Origin: Allochromatium tepidum
GTDB taxonomy: Bacteria > Pseudomonadota > Gammaproteobacteria > Chromatiales > Chromatiaceae
Direction: 5' to 3'
Length of the DNA: 64,000 bases
NCBI RefSeq assembly: GCF_018409545.1
Contig: NZ_AP024563.1
Coordinates: 2,720,001 to 2,784,000, forward strand
Part shown: positions 1 to 6,979 of the stretch, in pieces
Layout: the number at the start of each line of letters is the position of its first letter
How positions within the stretch are numbered: position 1 is the stretch's first letter
Position numbers and translations under genes: made by a program
The notes under the pieces: model-generated
Database searches by the model: none
What the model was told of the DNA's origin: nothing
What the model saw: only the letters and a program-made list of their open reading frames with translations

Positions 1-41
1 GCTGCAACATAACCCCTGAACAGACTGAGGGCTTGAAACTG

Positions 42-563
42 ATGGCGCTAAACAGAATTGGACGTCTATGGCTGCTCATAGGGATCGCCGGGATCGGCAT
101 CGGCCTTGCGTCGGTCGTGCTGACCGAGTGGTTGCATCTGGACCCTTGCCATCTGTGCATCTTCCAGCGTCTTCTGATGCTGGTGGCCGGCGCCTTAGCG
201 CTCGTCGCAGCGGGGGTCGTCTGGCGTGGCGGGAATCCGCTCGTGCCCGGCGTGCTCGTGATGTTCATCGTCTTGAGCGGAGTGGCGGTCGCCGCTCATC
301 ATAGCTGGATTCAGGCGTATCCCTCGGAAACCAATAGCTGCGTCGGCGGCGCGACCGGGCCGATCGAATCCGTCGTCGAATGGCTCGGGCAGCAGATGCC
401 AACACTGTTCCTGGCAACCGGTTTCTGCGAAGACGATGGCCTTCGCCTGTTTGGTCTGACACTGGCCAACCTGTCACTGCTGTTCTTCACGGCGCTGACG
501 AGCGCGGCACTCTGGGCGCTCCTTTGCTCACTTCGTGCGCGTTCGACCGCGCCAACCCGCTAG
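42..563 (+). CDS. dsbB: Disulfide bond formation protein DsbB
   Basis: Inner-membrane quinone reductase that reoxidises DsbA in the periplasm. About 173 aa with four hydrophobic segments. The first Cys pair is in the loop after TM1 (PCHLC near residue 37). The second pair is in the next periplasmic loop (SC near residue 99 and FC near residue 128). I chose ATG at 42 because GAGGG lies about 10 nt upstream; an in-frame TTG at 33 would sit on the Shine-Dalgarno. dsbA follows 44 bp downstream, so the two form a self-contained oxidation couple. Length and Cys layout are normal for the family. Confidence 0.93.
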   Translation: MALNRIGRLWLLIGIAGIGIGLASVVLTEWLHLDPCHLCIFQRLLMLVAGALALVAAGVVWRGGNPLVPGVLVMFIVLSGVAVAAHHSWIQAYPSETNSCVGGATGPIESVVEWLGQQMPTLFLATGFCEDDGLRLFGLTLANLSLLFFTALTSAALWALLCSLRARSTAPTR

Positions 564-607
564 AGTCACACTCCAAACCCTATCGCTATCCCACTGGAGA
601 ACATCCC

Positions 608-1264
608 ATGCCGCTGACACGCAGACACTTCAACCAACTCATCTTCGGTTCGTTCGCGCTCGCTGCCCTACCACTGACCGCCCAAGCCGAACTCGTGGAG
701 GGCGAAGACTGGCGCGCGATCACACCACCGCAACCGGGCGATGCGCCTGGAAAGATCGAGGTACTGGAGTTCTTTTCCTATGGCTGCCCGCATTGCAGTT
801 CCCTGAATCCGCTGCTCAAGCAGTGGGAAGCGACACTGCCGGAGGATGTCGTGCTGCGGCGCGTACCCGTCACCTTCGGGCGTCAGGCCTGGTCCAACCT
901 CGCGCGTCTCTTCTATGCGCTGGAAAGCCTCGAAGCGCTGGGTCGACTCGATCAGGCCATCTTCACTGCCCTGCACGAGCAGCGCGCCAAACTCTACACC
1001 GAACCGGAGATCCTGGAATGGTTGTCTGACAAGGAGATAGACACCCAGCGATTCAAGGACGCCTTCAACTCGTTCGACGTTCAGACCAAGCTGGGGCGCG
1101 CGGACTATCTGGCCGAGCGCTATCAGATCAACGCCGTGCCGACGCTGGTCGTTGCAGGACGTTACGCGGTGCTGGGTCACAAGGCCAAGGGCCTGCCGGA
1201 TCTACTCGCGATCGCGGACCAATTGATCGACCGGGCGCGCAACGAAGGTGTGGCGAAGGTCTAA
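608..1264 (+). CDS. dsbA: Thiol:disulfide interchange protein DsbA
   Basis: Periplasmic dithiol oxidase, 218 aa. A signal peptide covers about residues 1-27 (cleavage near AQA-EL). The thioredoxin-fold active site is CPHC in FFSYGCPHCSSL near residue 60, and the cis-Pro loop appears as AVPTLVV near residue 180. ATG at 608 has GGAGA about 8 nt upstream. The signal starts with TRRHFNQ, which resembles a Tat (RRxF) motif; most DsbA proteins use Sec/SRP, so the export route is open. It is probably cotranscribed with dsbB and is followed by a strong terminator. Confidence 0.93.
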   Translation: MPLTRRHFNQLIFGSFALAALPLTAQAELVEGEDWRAITPPQPGDAPGKIEVLEFFSYGCPHCSSLNPLLKQWEATLPEDVVLRRVPVTFGRQAWSNLARLFYALESLEALGRLDQAIFTALHEQRAKLYTEPEILEWLSDKEIDTQRFKDAFNSFDVQTKLGRADYLAERYQINAVPTLVVAGRYAVLGHKAKGLPDLLAIADQLIDRARNEGVAKV

Positions 1265-1270
1265 AAACAA

Positions 1271-1295
1271 AGCCCCGGCGTCGATCGCCGGGGCT
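1271..1295. terminator. Bidirectional rho-independent terminator between dsbA and pucC
   Basis: A perfect 10-bp stem, AGCCCCGGCG with CGCCGGGGCT, closes a TCGAT loop. On the + strand it is followed by CGTCTGTTTT. On the - strand it is followed by TTGTTTTTAG. It therefore fits as the terminator of both convergent units, dsbBA and the puc operon. Confidence 0.88.
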
Positions 1296-1365
1296 CGTCT
1301 GTTTTGGAGCACATGACCGGACGAGGCCAAGTCATGTGCTTCGAACCAAAGGCGACAACTGCCGT

Positions 1366-2808
1366 CTAGGGCATGTGGTCGAGACCGATCTTGGATGAAT
1401 CGCGCGCAACGGCCCCGCCACGTTTCAGCGCCATCGGCACCAGTATGACCAAGGCGCCCGCCAGCAGCAGGATCTCGAATCCATAGACCGCGATGTATCC
1501 GACCGCCGGCCCCGTCAGATCCGGCCCGAAAGCCCCGGCTCCAGCCATCCCGGACACGACATCGCGCATACTGCCGCCGATCGCCATGGCGAGACCATTG
1601 GCGGTCGCCTGAACCGCACCCCAGGCGCCGAGCGCCAAGCCGCTGTGCAGACCACCATGATCGGTGCTCGCCATATCCATGGCCGCCGTCAAGGTTCCGA
1701 CCGCCAGGAATCCACCGCCGAATCCGATCAAGGCCGTGCCGGCGCGAAACAGCGTGACCGACTCGGAACTGGCAGCATGGATGATCGCCGAAAAGGCCAG
1801 CAACCCACAGAGTACGCCGATCGTCGTGAGTCGATAGGCATTGCCGCCATGGGCCAGCCAATAGCCCGACAGAACGAAGGCCGCCAGGGTTCCGGTCGCC
1901 CAGAGCGCGGTCAGTGCGGTCGTCTGTGACACGGTCATTCCCAACACCTGACCGCCATAGGGTTCGAGCAGGATGTCCTGCATGGTAAAGCCGGCCGTAC
2001 CCAGACCGACGACGATCAGCAGTCGGCTCGCCTGACCGCCGGCGGCGAACTCGCGCCAGGTCTCCAGAAACGGCGGACGCTTGACCGGATTGGCGGCGCG
2101 CACCGCATCGACCGCCTCCTGCTTCCAGAGCGCGACGAGGTTCAGCGCGATCGTGGCCACGGCGGCGCCCTGGATGAGCTGGATCAGGAGTTGCTGCGAG
2201 AAATGGGTCAGCAGCCGACCGAAGAGCAGCGCGCTGAGCACCATGCCGAGCAGCAGCGTGACATAGAGCAATGCCACGACGCGCGGACGCTTGTCCGGCG
2301 GGGCCAGATCGGTGGCCAACGCCAGACCGGCCGTCTGAGTAGTGTGCAGACCCGCGCCGACCATCAGAAACGCCAGCCCCGCGCCCAGCTTGCCCAGGAT
2401 GTTGAGACTGTTCGAGGCATCGGCCAGCAACAGCAGGGCGAACGGCATGATCGCGAATCCGCCGAACTGCAACATGCTGCCGAACCAGATATAAGGAACG
2501 CGACGCAGCCCGAACGCCGAGTGGTGATAGTCCGAGCGGTGCCCGATCAGGGCGCGCAGGGGCGCAAAGATCAGCGGCAGGGCCAGCATGGTCGCCACCA
2601 GCCAGGTCGGAACCCCGAGTTCGACGACCATGACGCGGTTGAGCGTACCGGTGAGCAGCACCATGGCGATGGCGACCGAGACCTGGAACAGCGACAGACG
2701 CAGCAGGCGCGGCATCGGCAAATCCGGGGTCGCCACGTCCGCGAAGGGCAGCAGTCGGCGCACGAGCTGCCGCCAGGCGAGTAACCGTGGATCGATGGGT
2801 TGACTCAT
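1366..2808 (-). CDS. pucC: PucC/LhaA-family BCD transporter, LH2 assembly
   Basis: About 480 aa, roughly 12 membrane helices, of the bacteriochlorophyll-delivery branch of the major facilitator superfamily. Members assist LH antenna assembly, probably by handling bacteriochlorophyll. Typical sequence includes GVPTWLVATMLALPLIFAPLR and the loop IGHRSDYHHSAFGLRRVPY. The start at 2808 has GGAG about 12 nt upstream; an in-frame start at 2850 would add 14 residues. It lies about 300 bp downstream of the last antenna gene behind a large hairpin, so it is probably expressed by read-through at a lower level. Confidence 0.88.
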   Translation of the reverse strand: MSQPIDPRLLAWRQLVRRLLPFADVATPDLPMPRLLRLSLFQVSVAIAMVLLTGTLNRVMVVELGVPTWLVATMLALPLIFAPLRALIGHRSDYHHSAFGLRRVPYIWFGSMLQFGGFAIMPFALLLLADASNSLNILGKLGAGLAFLMVGAGLHTTQTAGLALATDLAPPDKRPRVVALLYVTLLLGMVLSALLFGRLLTHFSQQLLIQLIQGAAVATIALNLVALWKQEAVDAVRAANPVKRPPFLETWREFAAGGQASRLLIVVGLGTAGFTMQDILLEPYGGQVLGMTVSQTTALTALWATGTLAAFVLSGYWLAHGGNAYRLTTIGVLCGLLAFSAIIHAASSESVTLFRAGTALIGFGGGFLAVGTLTAAMDMASTDHGGLHSGLALGAWGAVQATANGLAMAIGGSMRDVVSGMAGAGAFGPDLTGPAVGYIAVYGFEILLLAGALVILVPMALKRGGAVARDSSKIGLDHMP

Positions 2809-2990
2809 GCCAATATCATCTCCGAGCTTGAATGAAACAGCGCGCCACAAGGATGCACGCTCGACGCAGGATCAATGCCGTCGTTGCAAAGCGGCGATGG
2901 TACGCTTCCATTGAAGTGATTGGAAGTTTCAGGGGCGACGCCGGTGGGCGTTAGGAGCGGAGGGACGGCGGGAGTCGTTCTTGAAAACCA

Positions 2991-3037
2991 CACGGCGGAT
3001 GGAATACACCCGAGATTCGGGGATTCCATCCGCCGTG
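2991..3037 (-). terminator. Large hairpin between antenna genes and pucC
   Basis: A 15-bp perfect inverted repeat (CACGGCGGATGGAAT at 2991-3005, complement at 3023-3037) encloses a smaller CCCGA/TCGGG stem. In the - strand transcript it is followed by TGGTTTTC, a weak U tract. It probably acts as a partial terminator or 3' stabiliser that lowers pucC relative to pucBA. The rest of the 302-bp gap between pucC and the antenna genes shows nothing else I can name. Confidence 0.7.
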
Positions 3038-3110
3038 CGACGTACGGCATTGTACGTCTGGTATCGACGTCACTGTCACCGCGAGGCGACGGACATCGAT
3101 TGGCGTTCGA

Positions 3111-3269
3111 TCACTTCCAGCCGAGGCCGACCGAGAAAACGACCGCGTGGACGGCGATGGCCAGGACCAGCAGGGCGTAGAAGATGGGCATCAGCCAAGT
3201 AGCCGGGTTCACGACCAGCCAGATCTTCCAATCGTCTTCAGGATTACGCGGCTTTGCGACGTCGCTCAT
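3111..3269 (-). CDS. pucA: LH2 antenna alpha polypeptide, variant ending LGWK
   Basis: 52-aa single-helix antenna protein, too short to stand out among ORFs. The N-terminus MSDVAKPRNPEDDWK leads into IWLVVNPATWLMPI, and the helix carries the bacteriochlorophyll-ligating His in AIAVHAVVF. The first part matches the alpha gene at 4271-4432, but the membrane core (FYALLVL) and C-terminus (SVGLGWK) differ, so this paralogue probably tunes pigment environment. It is preceded on the - strand by its beta partner, 36 bp away. Confidence 0.88.
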   Translation of the reverse strand: MSDVAKPRNPEDDWKIWLVVNPATWLMPIFYALLVLAIAVHAVVFSVGLGWK

Positions 3270-3305
3270 TGTATGTTCCTCTATGGAGAGAGAGTTAAAA
3301 CCGGT

Positions 3306-3446
3306 TTACCACCAAGGATGGGCGGCGATCACGAACAGGTGAGCCAGAGCGGCCAGACCGACGAATGCGGTGTAGGTCACTTTGAACTGCTCGTGGAATT
3401 CCTTCGCCTGCTGCTCGGTCAGACCCGACAGGGATTGCTCGGCCAT
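3306..3446 (-). CDS. pucB: LH2 antenna beta polypeptide (MAEQ type)
   Basis: 46 aa. It begins MAEQSLSGLTEQQAKEFHEQ and ends AALAHLFVIAAHPWW, with the His that ligates B850-type bacteriochlorophyll in the helix and the usual LTEQQAKEFH N-terminal region. The gene is in the same place, with the same protein, as 4469-4609. It partners the alpha gene at 3111-3269. Confidence 0.9.
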   Translation of the reverse strand: MAEQSLSGLTEQQAKEFHEQFKVTYTAFVGLAALAHLFVIAAHPWW

Positions 3447-3550
3447 CGTTTGATCTCCCAAAGGGATAAATTGAGTGCCTCTGAATCATCAGAGGACGAC
3501 GATTCCACCGCGACCCTCGAATCAGCGTCGCGACGAGATGAATTCGGTGC

Positions 3551-3760
3551 TTACTGAGCCGCCGGAGCCGCTGCTTCGACAGCCGCCGGAGCCGGAGCGT
3601 GCCAGCCCTGACCTTCCAGACCGAAAGCCACGACGTGGATCAGGATGGCGGTCAGCGCCACAGCGATCAGCGTCGGGATCAGCCAAGTAGCCGGATTGAC
3701 GACCAGCCAGAATTTGTAGTCGTTTTCGAGAGGCTTGTAACCCATGAATTCGATAGCCAT
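3551..3760 (-). CDS. pucA: LH2 antenna alpha polypeptide (long, Ala/Pro tail)
   Basis: 69 aa. It opens MAIEFMGYKPLENDYK, continues into the helix LVVNPATWLIPTLIAVALTA with ligand His in ILIHVV, and ends in a flexible Ala/Pro tail. The protein is identical to that of 4714-4923; the one base difference I see (near 3679 versus 4842) is synonymous. It pairs with the beta gene at 3778-3921. Confidence 0.9.
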   Translation of the reverse strand: MAIEFMGYKPLENDYKFWLVVNPATWLIPTLIAVALTAILIHVVAFGLEGQGWHAPAPAAVEAAAPAAQ

Positions 3761-3777
3761 TTTTCAATACCTCTCAA

Positions 3778-3921
3778 TTACCACCAAGGACGCGCCGCGA
3801 TGACGAACAGATGTGCCAGAGCGGCCAGACCCACAAACGCGGTGTAGGTGACCTTGAACTGCTCGTGGAATTCTTTCGCCTGCTGCTCGGTCAGACCCGA
3901 CAGACTCTTCATATCAGCCAT
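3778..3921 (-). CDS. pucB: LH2 antenna beta polypeptide (MADMK type)
   Basis: 47 aa, MADMKSLSGLTEQQAKEFHE followed by a single helix with AALAHLFVI and a terminal RPWW. It is the first gene of the downstream antenna cassette, served by the promoter at 4058-4085 and a leader of about 140 nt. The protein matches that of 4941-5084. Confidence 0.9.
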   Translation of the reverse strand: MADMKSLSGLTEQQAKEFHEQFKVTYTAFVGLAALAHLFVIAARPWW

Positions 3922-4057
3922 TGTTGGCCTCCGTTGATGCTGGATATCGCTACTGACGACACCGATTGGGGCTAAGCAACCCGGACGCCGCTGAACGAAG
4001 TCCCGTCTACCCCAGTCGGTTTTGATACCTCAGGATCCCTGCTGGATCCTGGGTGTC

Positions 4058-4085
4058 ATCTTAGCTTGACACGGGCAGATGTCAA
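4058..4085 (-). promoter_or_regulatory. pucBA promoter 1 with PpsR/CrtJ-type site
   Basis: Read on the - strand: -35 TTGACA (4080-4085), 16-nt spacer, -10 TAAGAT (4058-4063). A TGT-N12-ACA motif (4054-4071), the binding pattern of the redox/light repressor PpsR/CrtJ, covers the -10. The -35 is also one arm of a CTTGACA-N8-TGTCAAG inverted repeat. The same block occurs at 5223-5250. Regulator identity is inferred from the motif. This element and the terminator at 4196-4228 account for the 349-bp gap 3922-4270. Confidence 0.75.
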
Positions 4086-4195
4086 GACCTTTAGACACTT
4101 ATTCTTGATCCTGGTCAATTCTTTTTGATTTTGCGGGATGAGCCTCGCACGCAGCGGTCTTATGGATCAGTAGAACCCAAGCATCAGACAAAAGA

Positions 4196-4228
4196 AAACC
4201 GGATCGAACCCGAGGCTCGATCCGGTTT
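4196..4228 (-). terminator. Terminator after the upstream antenna cassette
   Basis: A 12-bp perfect stem, AAACCGGATCGA (4196-4207) with TCGATCCGGTTT (4217-4228). On the - strand it is followed by TCTTTTGTC, giving a T-rich tail. It sits 42 bp after the alpha gene at 4271-4432 and before promoter 1, so the two antenna cassettes should be separate transcripts. Confidence 0.85.
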
Positions 4229-4270
4229 CTTGGCTCCGGAAGAGACTTCCGGAATCAGCGTGTCACGCGA

Positions 4271-4432
4271 TCAAGCGTGCCAGCCGAGGCCGACTGCGAA
4301 CACGACCCAATGAACGGCGATGGCGATAGCCAGCACGGTCATCAGGATGGGCATCAGCCAAGTAGCGGGGTTCACGACCAGCCAGATCTTCCAATCGTCT
4401 TCAGGGTTCTTCGGCTTTGCGACGTCGCTCAT
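4271..4432 (-). CDS. pucA: LH2 antenna alpha polypeptide, variant ending LGWHA
   Basis: 53 aa. It begins MSDVAKPKNPEDDWK and contains IWLVVNPATWLMPI, then LMTVLAIAIAVHWVVF with the ligand His. It shares its first half with 3111-3269 but differs in the second half (HWVVFAVGLGWHA). It is the last gene of the upstream cassette and is followed by a strong terminator. Confidence 0.88.
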   Translation of the reverse strand: MSDVAKPKNPEDDWKIWLVVNPATWLMPILMTVLAIAIAVHWVVFAVGLGWHA

Positions 4433-4468
4433 TGTATGTTCCTCTATGGAGAGAGAGTTAAAACCGGT

Positions 4469-4609
4469 TTACCACCAAGGATGGGCGGCGATCACGAACA
4501 GGTGAGCCAGAGCGGCCAGACCGACGAATGCGGTGTAGGTCACTTTGAACTGCTCGTGGAATTCCTTCGCCTGCTGCTCGGTCAGACCCGACAGGGATTG
4601 CTCGGCCAT
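4469..4609 (-). CDS. pucB: LH2 antenna beta polypeptide (MAEQ type), second copy
   Basis: 46 aa, same protein as 3306-3446 (MAEQSLSGLTEQQAKEFHEQ at the start, AAHPWW at the end). It partners the alpha gene at 4271-4432, 36 bp further along the - strand. Confidence 0.9.
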   Translation of the reverse strand: MAEQSLSGLTEQQAKEFHEQFKVTYTAFVGLAALAHLFVIAAHPWW

Positions 4610-4713
4610 CGTTTGATCTCCCAAAGGGATAAATTGAGTGCCTCTGAATCATCAGAGGACGACGATTCCACCGCGACCCTCGAATCAGCGTCGCGACGAG
4701 ATGAATTCGGTGC

Positions 4714-4923
4714 TTACTGAGCCGCCGGAGCCGCTGCTTCGACAGCCGCCGGAGCCGGAGCGTGCCAGCCCTGACCTTCCAGACCGAAAGCCACGACGTG
4801 GATCAGGATGGCGGTCAGCGCCACAGCGATCAGCGTCGGAATCAGCCAAGTAGCCGGATTGACGACCAGCCAGAATTTGTAGTCGTTTTCGAGAGGCTTG
4901 TAACCCATGAATTCGATAGCCAT
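4714..4923 (-). CDS. pucA: LH2 antenna alpha polypeptide (long), second copy
   Basis: 69 aa, identical in sequence to the product of 3551-3760, with the NPATWLIP entry to the helix, ILIHVV ligand His and Ala/Pro tail. It partners the beta gene at 4941-5084; the gap of 17 bp is typical of pucBA pairs. Confidence 0.9.
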   Translation of the reverse strand: MAIEFMGYKPLENDYKFWLVVNPATWLIPTLIAVALTAILIHVVAFGLEGQGWHAPAPAAVEAAAPAAQ

Positions 4924-4940
4924 TTTTCAATACCTCTCAA

Positions 4941-5084
4941 TTACCACCAAGGACGCGCCGCGATGACGAACAGATGTGCCAGAGCGGCCAGACCCACAAA
5001 CGCGGTGTAGGTGACCTTGAACTGCTCGTGGAATTCTTTCGCCTGCTGCTCGGTCAGACCCGACAGACTCTTCATATCAGCCAT
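4941..5084 (-). CDS. pucB: LH2 antenna beta polypeptide (MADMK type), second copy
   Basis: 47 aa, first antenna gene of the upstream cassette. An in-frame upstream extension to 5141 exists, but the internal ATG at 5084 gives the family N-terminus MADMKSLSGLTEQQ and is preceded by GGAGG. The helix ends AALAHLFVIAARPWW. Confidence 0.9.
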   Translation of the reverse strand: MADMKSLSGLTEQQAKEFHEQFKVTYTAFVGLAALAHLFVIAARPWW

Positions 5085-5222
5085 TGTTGGCCTCCATACT
5101 CTGGATATGTGATGTCGCCATTCGCACCCGCTGCGGATCACGAGTTAGCTGACCGCCGGATGCACACCATGTCCAACTTCTCGGACTCGGAATCTTTAGG
5201 ACCCTTCGAGATCCTGGGTGTC

Positions 5223-5250
5223 ATCTTAGCTTGACACGGGCAGATGTCAA
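5223..5250 (-). promoter_or_regulatory. pucBA promoter 2 with PpsR/CrtJ-type site
   Basis: Second copy of the block at 4058-4085: -35 TTGACA (5245-5250), 16-nt spacer, -10 TAAGAT (5223-5228) on the - strand, with TGT-N12-ACA at 5219-5236 over the -10. The leader to the beta start at 5084 is about 130 nt and differs from that of promoter 1. Confidence 0.75.
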
Positions 5251-5321
5251 GTCTGTTTTACAGATGAAATTACCGGTCGACCAAAGAACCCGTTCAACAG
5301 GGTTAAGATGCCCATACCGAA

Positions 5322-5753
5322 TCACCCGAGAACCTTTTTGAGCTGGCTGATGACGACCGCCATGAGCGCGATGCCGGCGGTCGCGATGAAGGCGACCTTG
5401 CCCATGTAGAAGATCATCGAGATGACCGGGCTGAGGTTGGGCAGTCCCACGGGTTCGGACTCGTCCTCGGCGGCGGACGGCCCGGGACCGGAAGCCGCCT
5501 CAGGCGCAGCCGTCGCCCCGGTTGCGGTTCGCGCCTTGGCCGGCTCCAGACGATAGGGGGCGGTGTCGGAGACCCGGAAGAACAGGGCCTGCTGTGCATC
5601 GCCCTCTTTGCACATGACGACGAACTCGGTATCGACCGCCAGTTGTTCGAGTGTCGCGAATTCCGATGCAAAGGACTCTGCACCGTCGGCTTCGCCTTCA
5701 TGCTCCCAGGTGGTGGCCTTTTCGGGCCAGGTTCTTTTAGCCGCAAACTTCAC
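5322..5753 (-). CDS. Small C-tail-anchored membrane protein, function unknown
   Basis: 143 aa from a GTG start at 5753 with AGAGGAA about 7 nt upstream; longer in-frame starts are less likely. The N-terminal half is soluble (KFAAKRTWPEK..., FVVMCKEGD), then an Ala/Pro/Glu-rich linker, then a hydrophobic segment near residues 110-135 (SMIFYMGKVAFIATAGIALM). I recognise no named family. It lies upstream of the puc operon in the same direction, so an antenna-linked role is possible but unproven. Confidence 0.65.
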   Translation of the reverse strand: MKFAAKRTWPEKATTWEHEGEADGAESFASEFATLEQLAVDTEFVVMCKEGDAQQALFFRVSDTAPYRLEPAKARTATGATAAPEAASGPGPSAAEDESEPVGLPNLSPVISMIFYMGKVAFIATAGIALMAVVISQLKKVLG

Positions 5754-5985
5754 GTGCAATTCCTCTCTATGTAAGATTCGGATCAACGTAATGAGCCTTG
5801 GCGCATCGTCGCGGCGGCGGCCTGGAGACGAGGCCATGGGTGTGGAAGCGCTGAAGCGGTGTTTTGCCCACAAGATTCAGGGGATTGTATTGCTCGCTGC
5901 CGGGCTTGTCACTGTATCGCGCGCGGAGCGACGGTGCCGACCGGTATCCATCTTTCTTGCAAGCTGAACCTCCAACATCGTTCCC

Positions 5986-6691
5986 ATGCGCCTGTCGATC
6001 CACTCCAAGGTCTTTCTGACACTGCTGCTCGCCTGTGTGGTGGTGCTGGCGGGATCGCACGCCTTCGTGCAATGGTCGTTTCAGCGCGGGCTGGTCGAGT
6101 TCGCCGACGCGCGCGAACAGGAGCGCATCGCGCGCGTCATCGAACGGCTAGTCGACATCCATCAGCGCGAAGGCTCGTGGCGGGCGCTGATCGAGGATCG
6201 GCGCCTGTGGTTCTATGCGCTGCACGGGCGGCACGACCCCTGGAGCGAGCCGCGCCCCGAGCGCCCTGAGCGTGGTCCCTCCTGGATGCCTGCACTTTCG
6301 AGCCACCCTGGGCGACCGGCTCTGGATCATCGCCCTGGCCATGCTCTGGAATTCGAGGATGCGCTACGCGAACCCATCCTGATCCAGGCCGATGCACAGC
6401 GGCTCTCGCAGCTCTTTCGCAATCTGCTGGGCAACAGCCGTAAATACACGGATCCGGGCGGCGGGCTGTCCATTCGGCTATGGCGCGACACCGGACGGGT
6501 CGTCATCGATTTCCAGGACAGCGCGCCCGGCGTTCCGGTTGAAGACCTGCCGCGACTCTTCGAACGGCTCTATCGGGTCGAGGGGTCGCGCAGTCGGCAG
6601 ACGGGCGGGGCCGGACTTGGGCCGGCCATCGCGCGCAATGTGGTCGAGGCCCATGGCGGAACCATCACGACACAGGCCGCGCCTCAGGGCG
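5986..6691 (+). pseudogene. Decayed BaeS-like sensor histidine kinase
   Basis: The N-terminus is a normal sensor start: TM1 in SKVFLTLLLACVVVLAG and a periplasmic part. Near 6290-6345 the frame breaks: another frame reads ATLGDRLWIIALAML, which looks like the second membrane helix. The original frame then resumes inside the ATPase domain (QADAQRLSQLFRNLLGNS, N box). HAMP, the HisKA helices and the phospho-accepting His are missing. The G box is altered to GGAGLGPAIARNVVEAHGG (usual GxGLGLAI). At about 6690 it runs straight into a response-regulator tail. Judged non-functional. Confidence 0.8.
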
Positions 6692-6979
6692 GGCTGTGGG
6701 GACGAACTGCGCGTGCGCGCGGGCGACGGCGAGATCGAACTGACCGCCGTCGAGTTCGCCCTGCTCGAAACCCTGCATGGCGCGCCGGGGCGCATCTTCT
6801 CGCGTGACCGGCTGATGGACCGCATCTATCGCGACCATCGGGTCGTCTCGGATCGCACCATCGACAGCCATGTCAAGAAGCTCAGGCGCAAGCTCGCCGA
6901 ACTCGTGCCCGATCAGGAATTGATCCATTCGGTCTATGGCGTCGGCTATCGCTACGAAACGCCCGCCGAGAGCGATTAG
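6692..6979 (+). pseudogene. Response regulator C-terminal domain remnant (OmpR/BaeR type)
   Basis: About 95 codons encode a winged-helix effector domain: IELTAVEFALLETLHGAPG, IFSRDRLMDRIY, then RTIDSHVKKLRRKL and VYGVGYRYE. The receiver domain is absent. It is in a different frame from the kinase remnant and abuts it, so one deletion probably fused the kinase 3' end to the regulator 3' end. No start or Shine-Dalgarno is evident. Its stop overlaps the convergent lyase gene by 4 bp. Confidence 0.8.

Larger units (their letters stand above)
3270..3932 (-). repeat. Tandem antenna cassette, copy 1
   Basis: About 663 bp nearly identical to 4433-5095 at a constant offset of 1163 bp. I find one base change (near 3679/4842). 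It spans beta(MADMK), alpha(long), beta(MAEQ) and their spacers. The spacers include a CCTCTGA-ATCA-TCAGAGG hairpin between alpha and the next beta. Similarity weakens abruptly inside the terminal alpha genes and upstream of the first beta gene. Confidence 0.85.
4433..5095 (-). repeat. Tandem antenna cassette, copy 2
   Basis: Direct repeat of 3270-3932 (offset 1163 bp, one difference seen). Three complete genes are kept almost base for base, which points to a recent duplication or ongoing gene conversion. The promoter block is duplicated too, but the terminal alpha genes have diverged. Confidence 0.85.

Noticed and set aside
1308-1340. Second inverted repeat (AGCACATGAC / GTCATGTGCT) downstream of dsbA
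   Set aside because: Loop of 13 nt and no T tract on either strand; the hairpin at 1271-1295 already explains termination. Kept only as an observation.
4277-4720. 147-codon + strand frame across the antenna genes, repeated at 3147-3557
   Set aside because: It exists only as the complement of the duplicated pucBA genes.
3111-5084. LH1 (pufBA) identity for the antenna genes
   Set aside because: Beta sequences (AALAHLFVI...PWW) and alpha NPATWL helices fit LH2; no pufLM reaction-centre genes are nearby and pucC follows.
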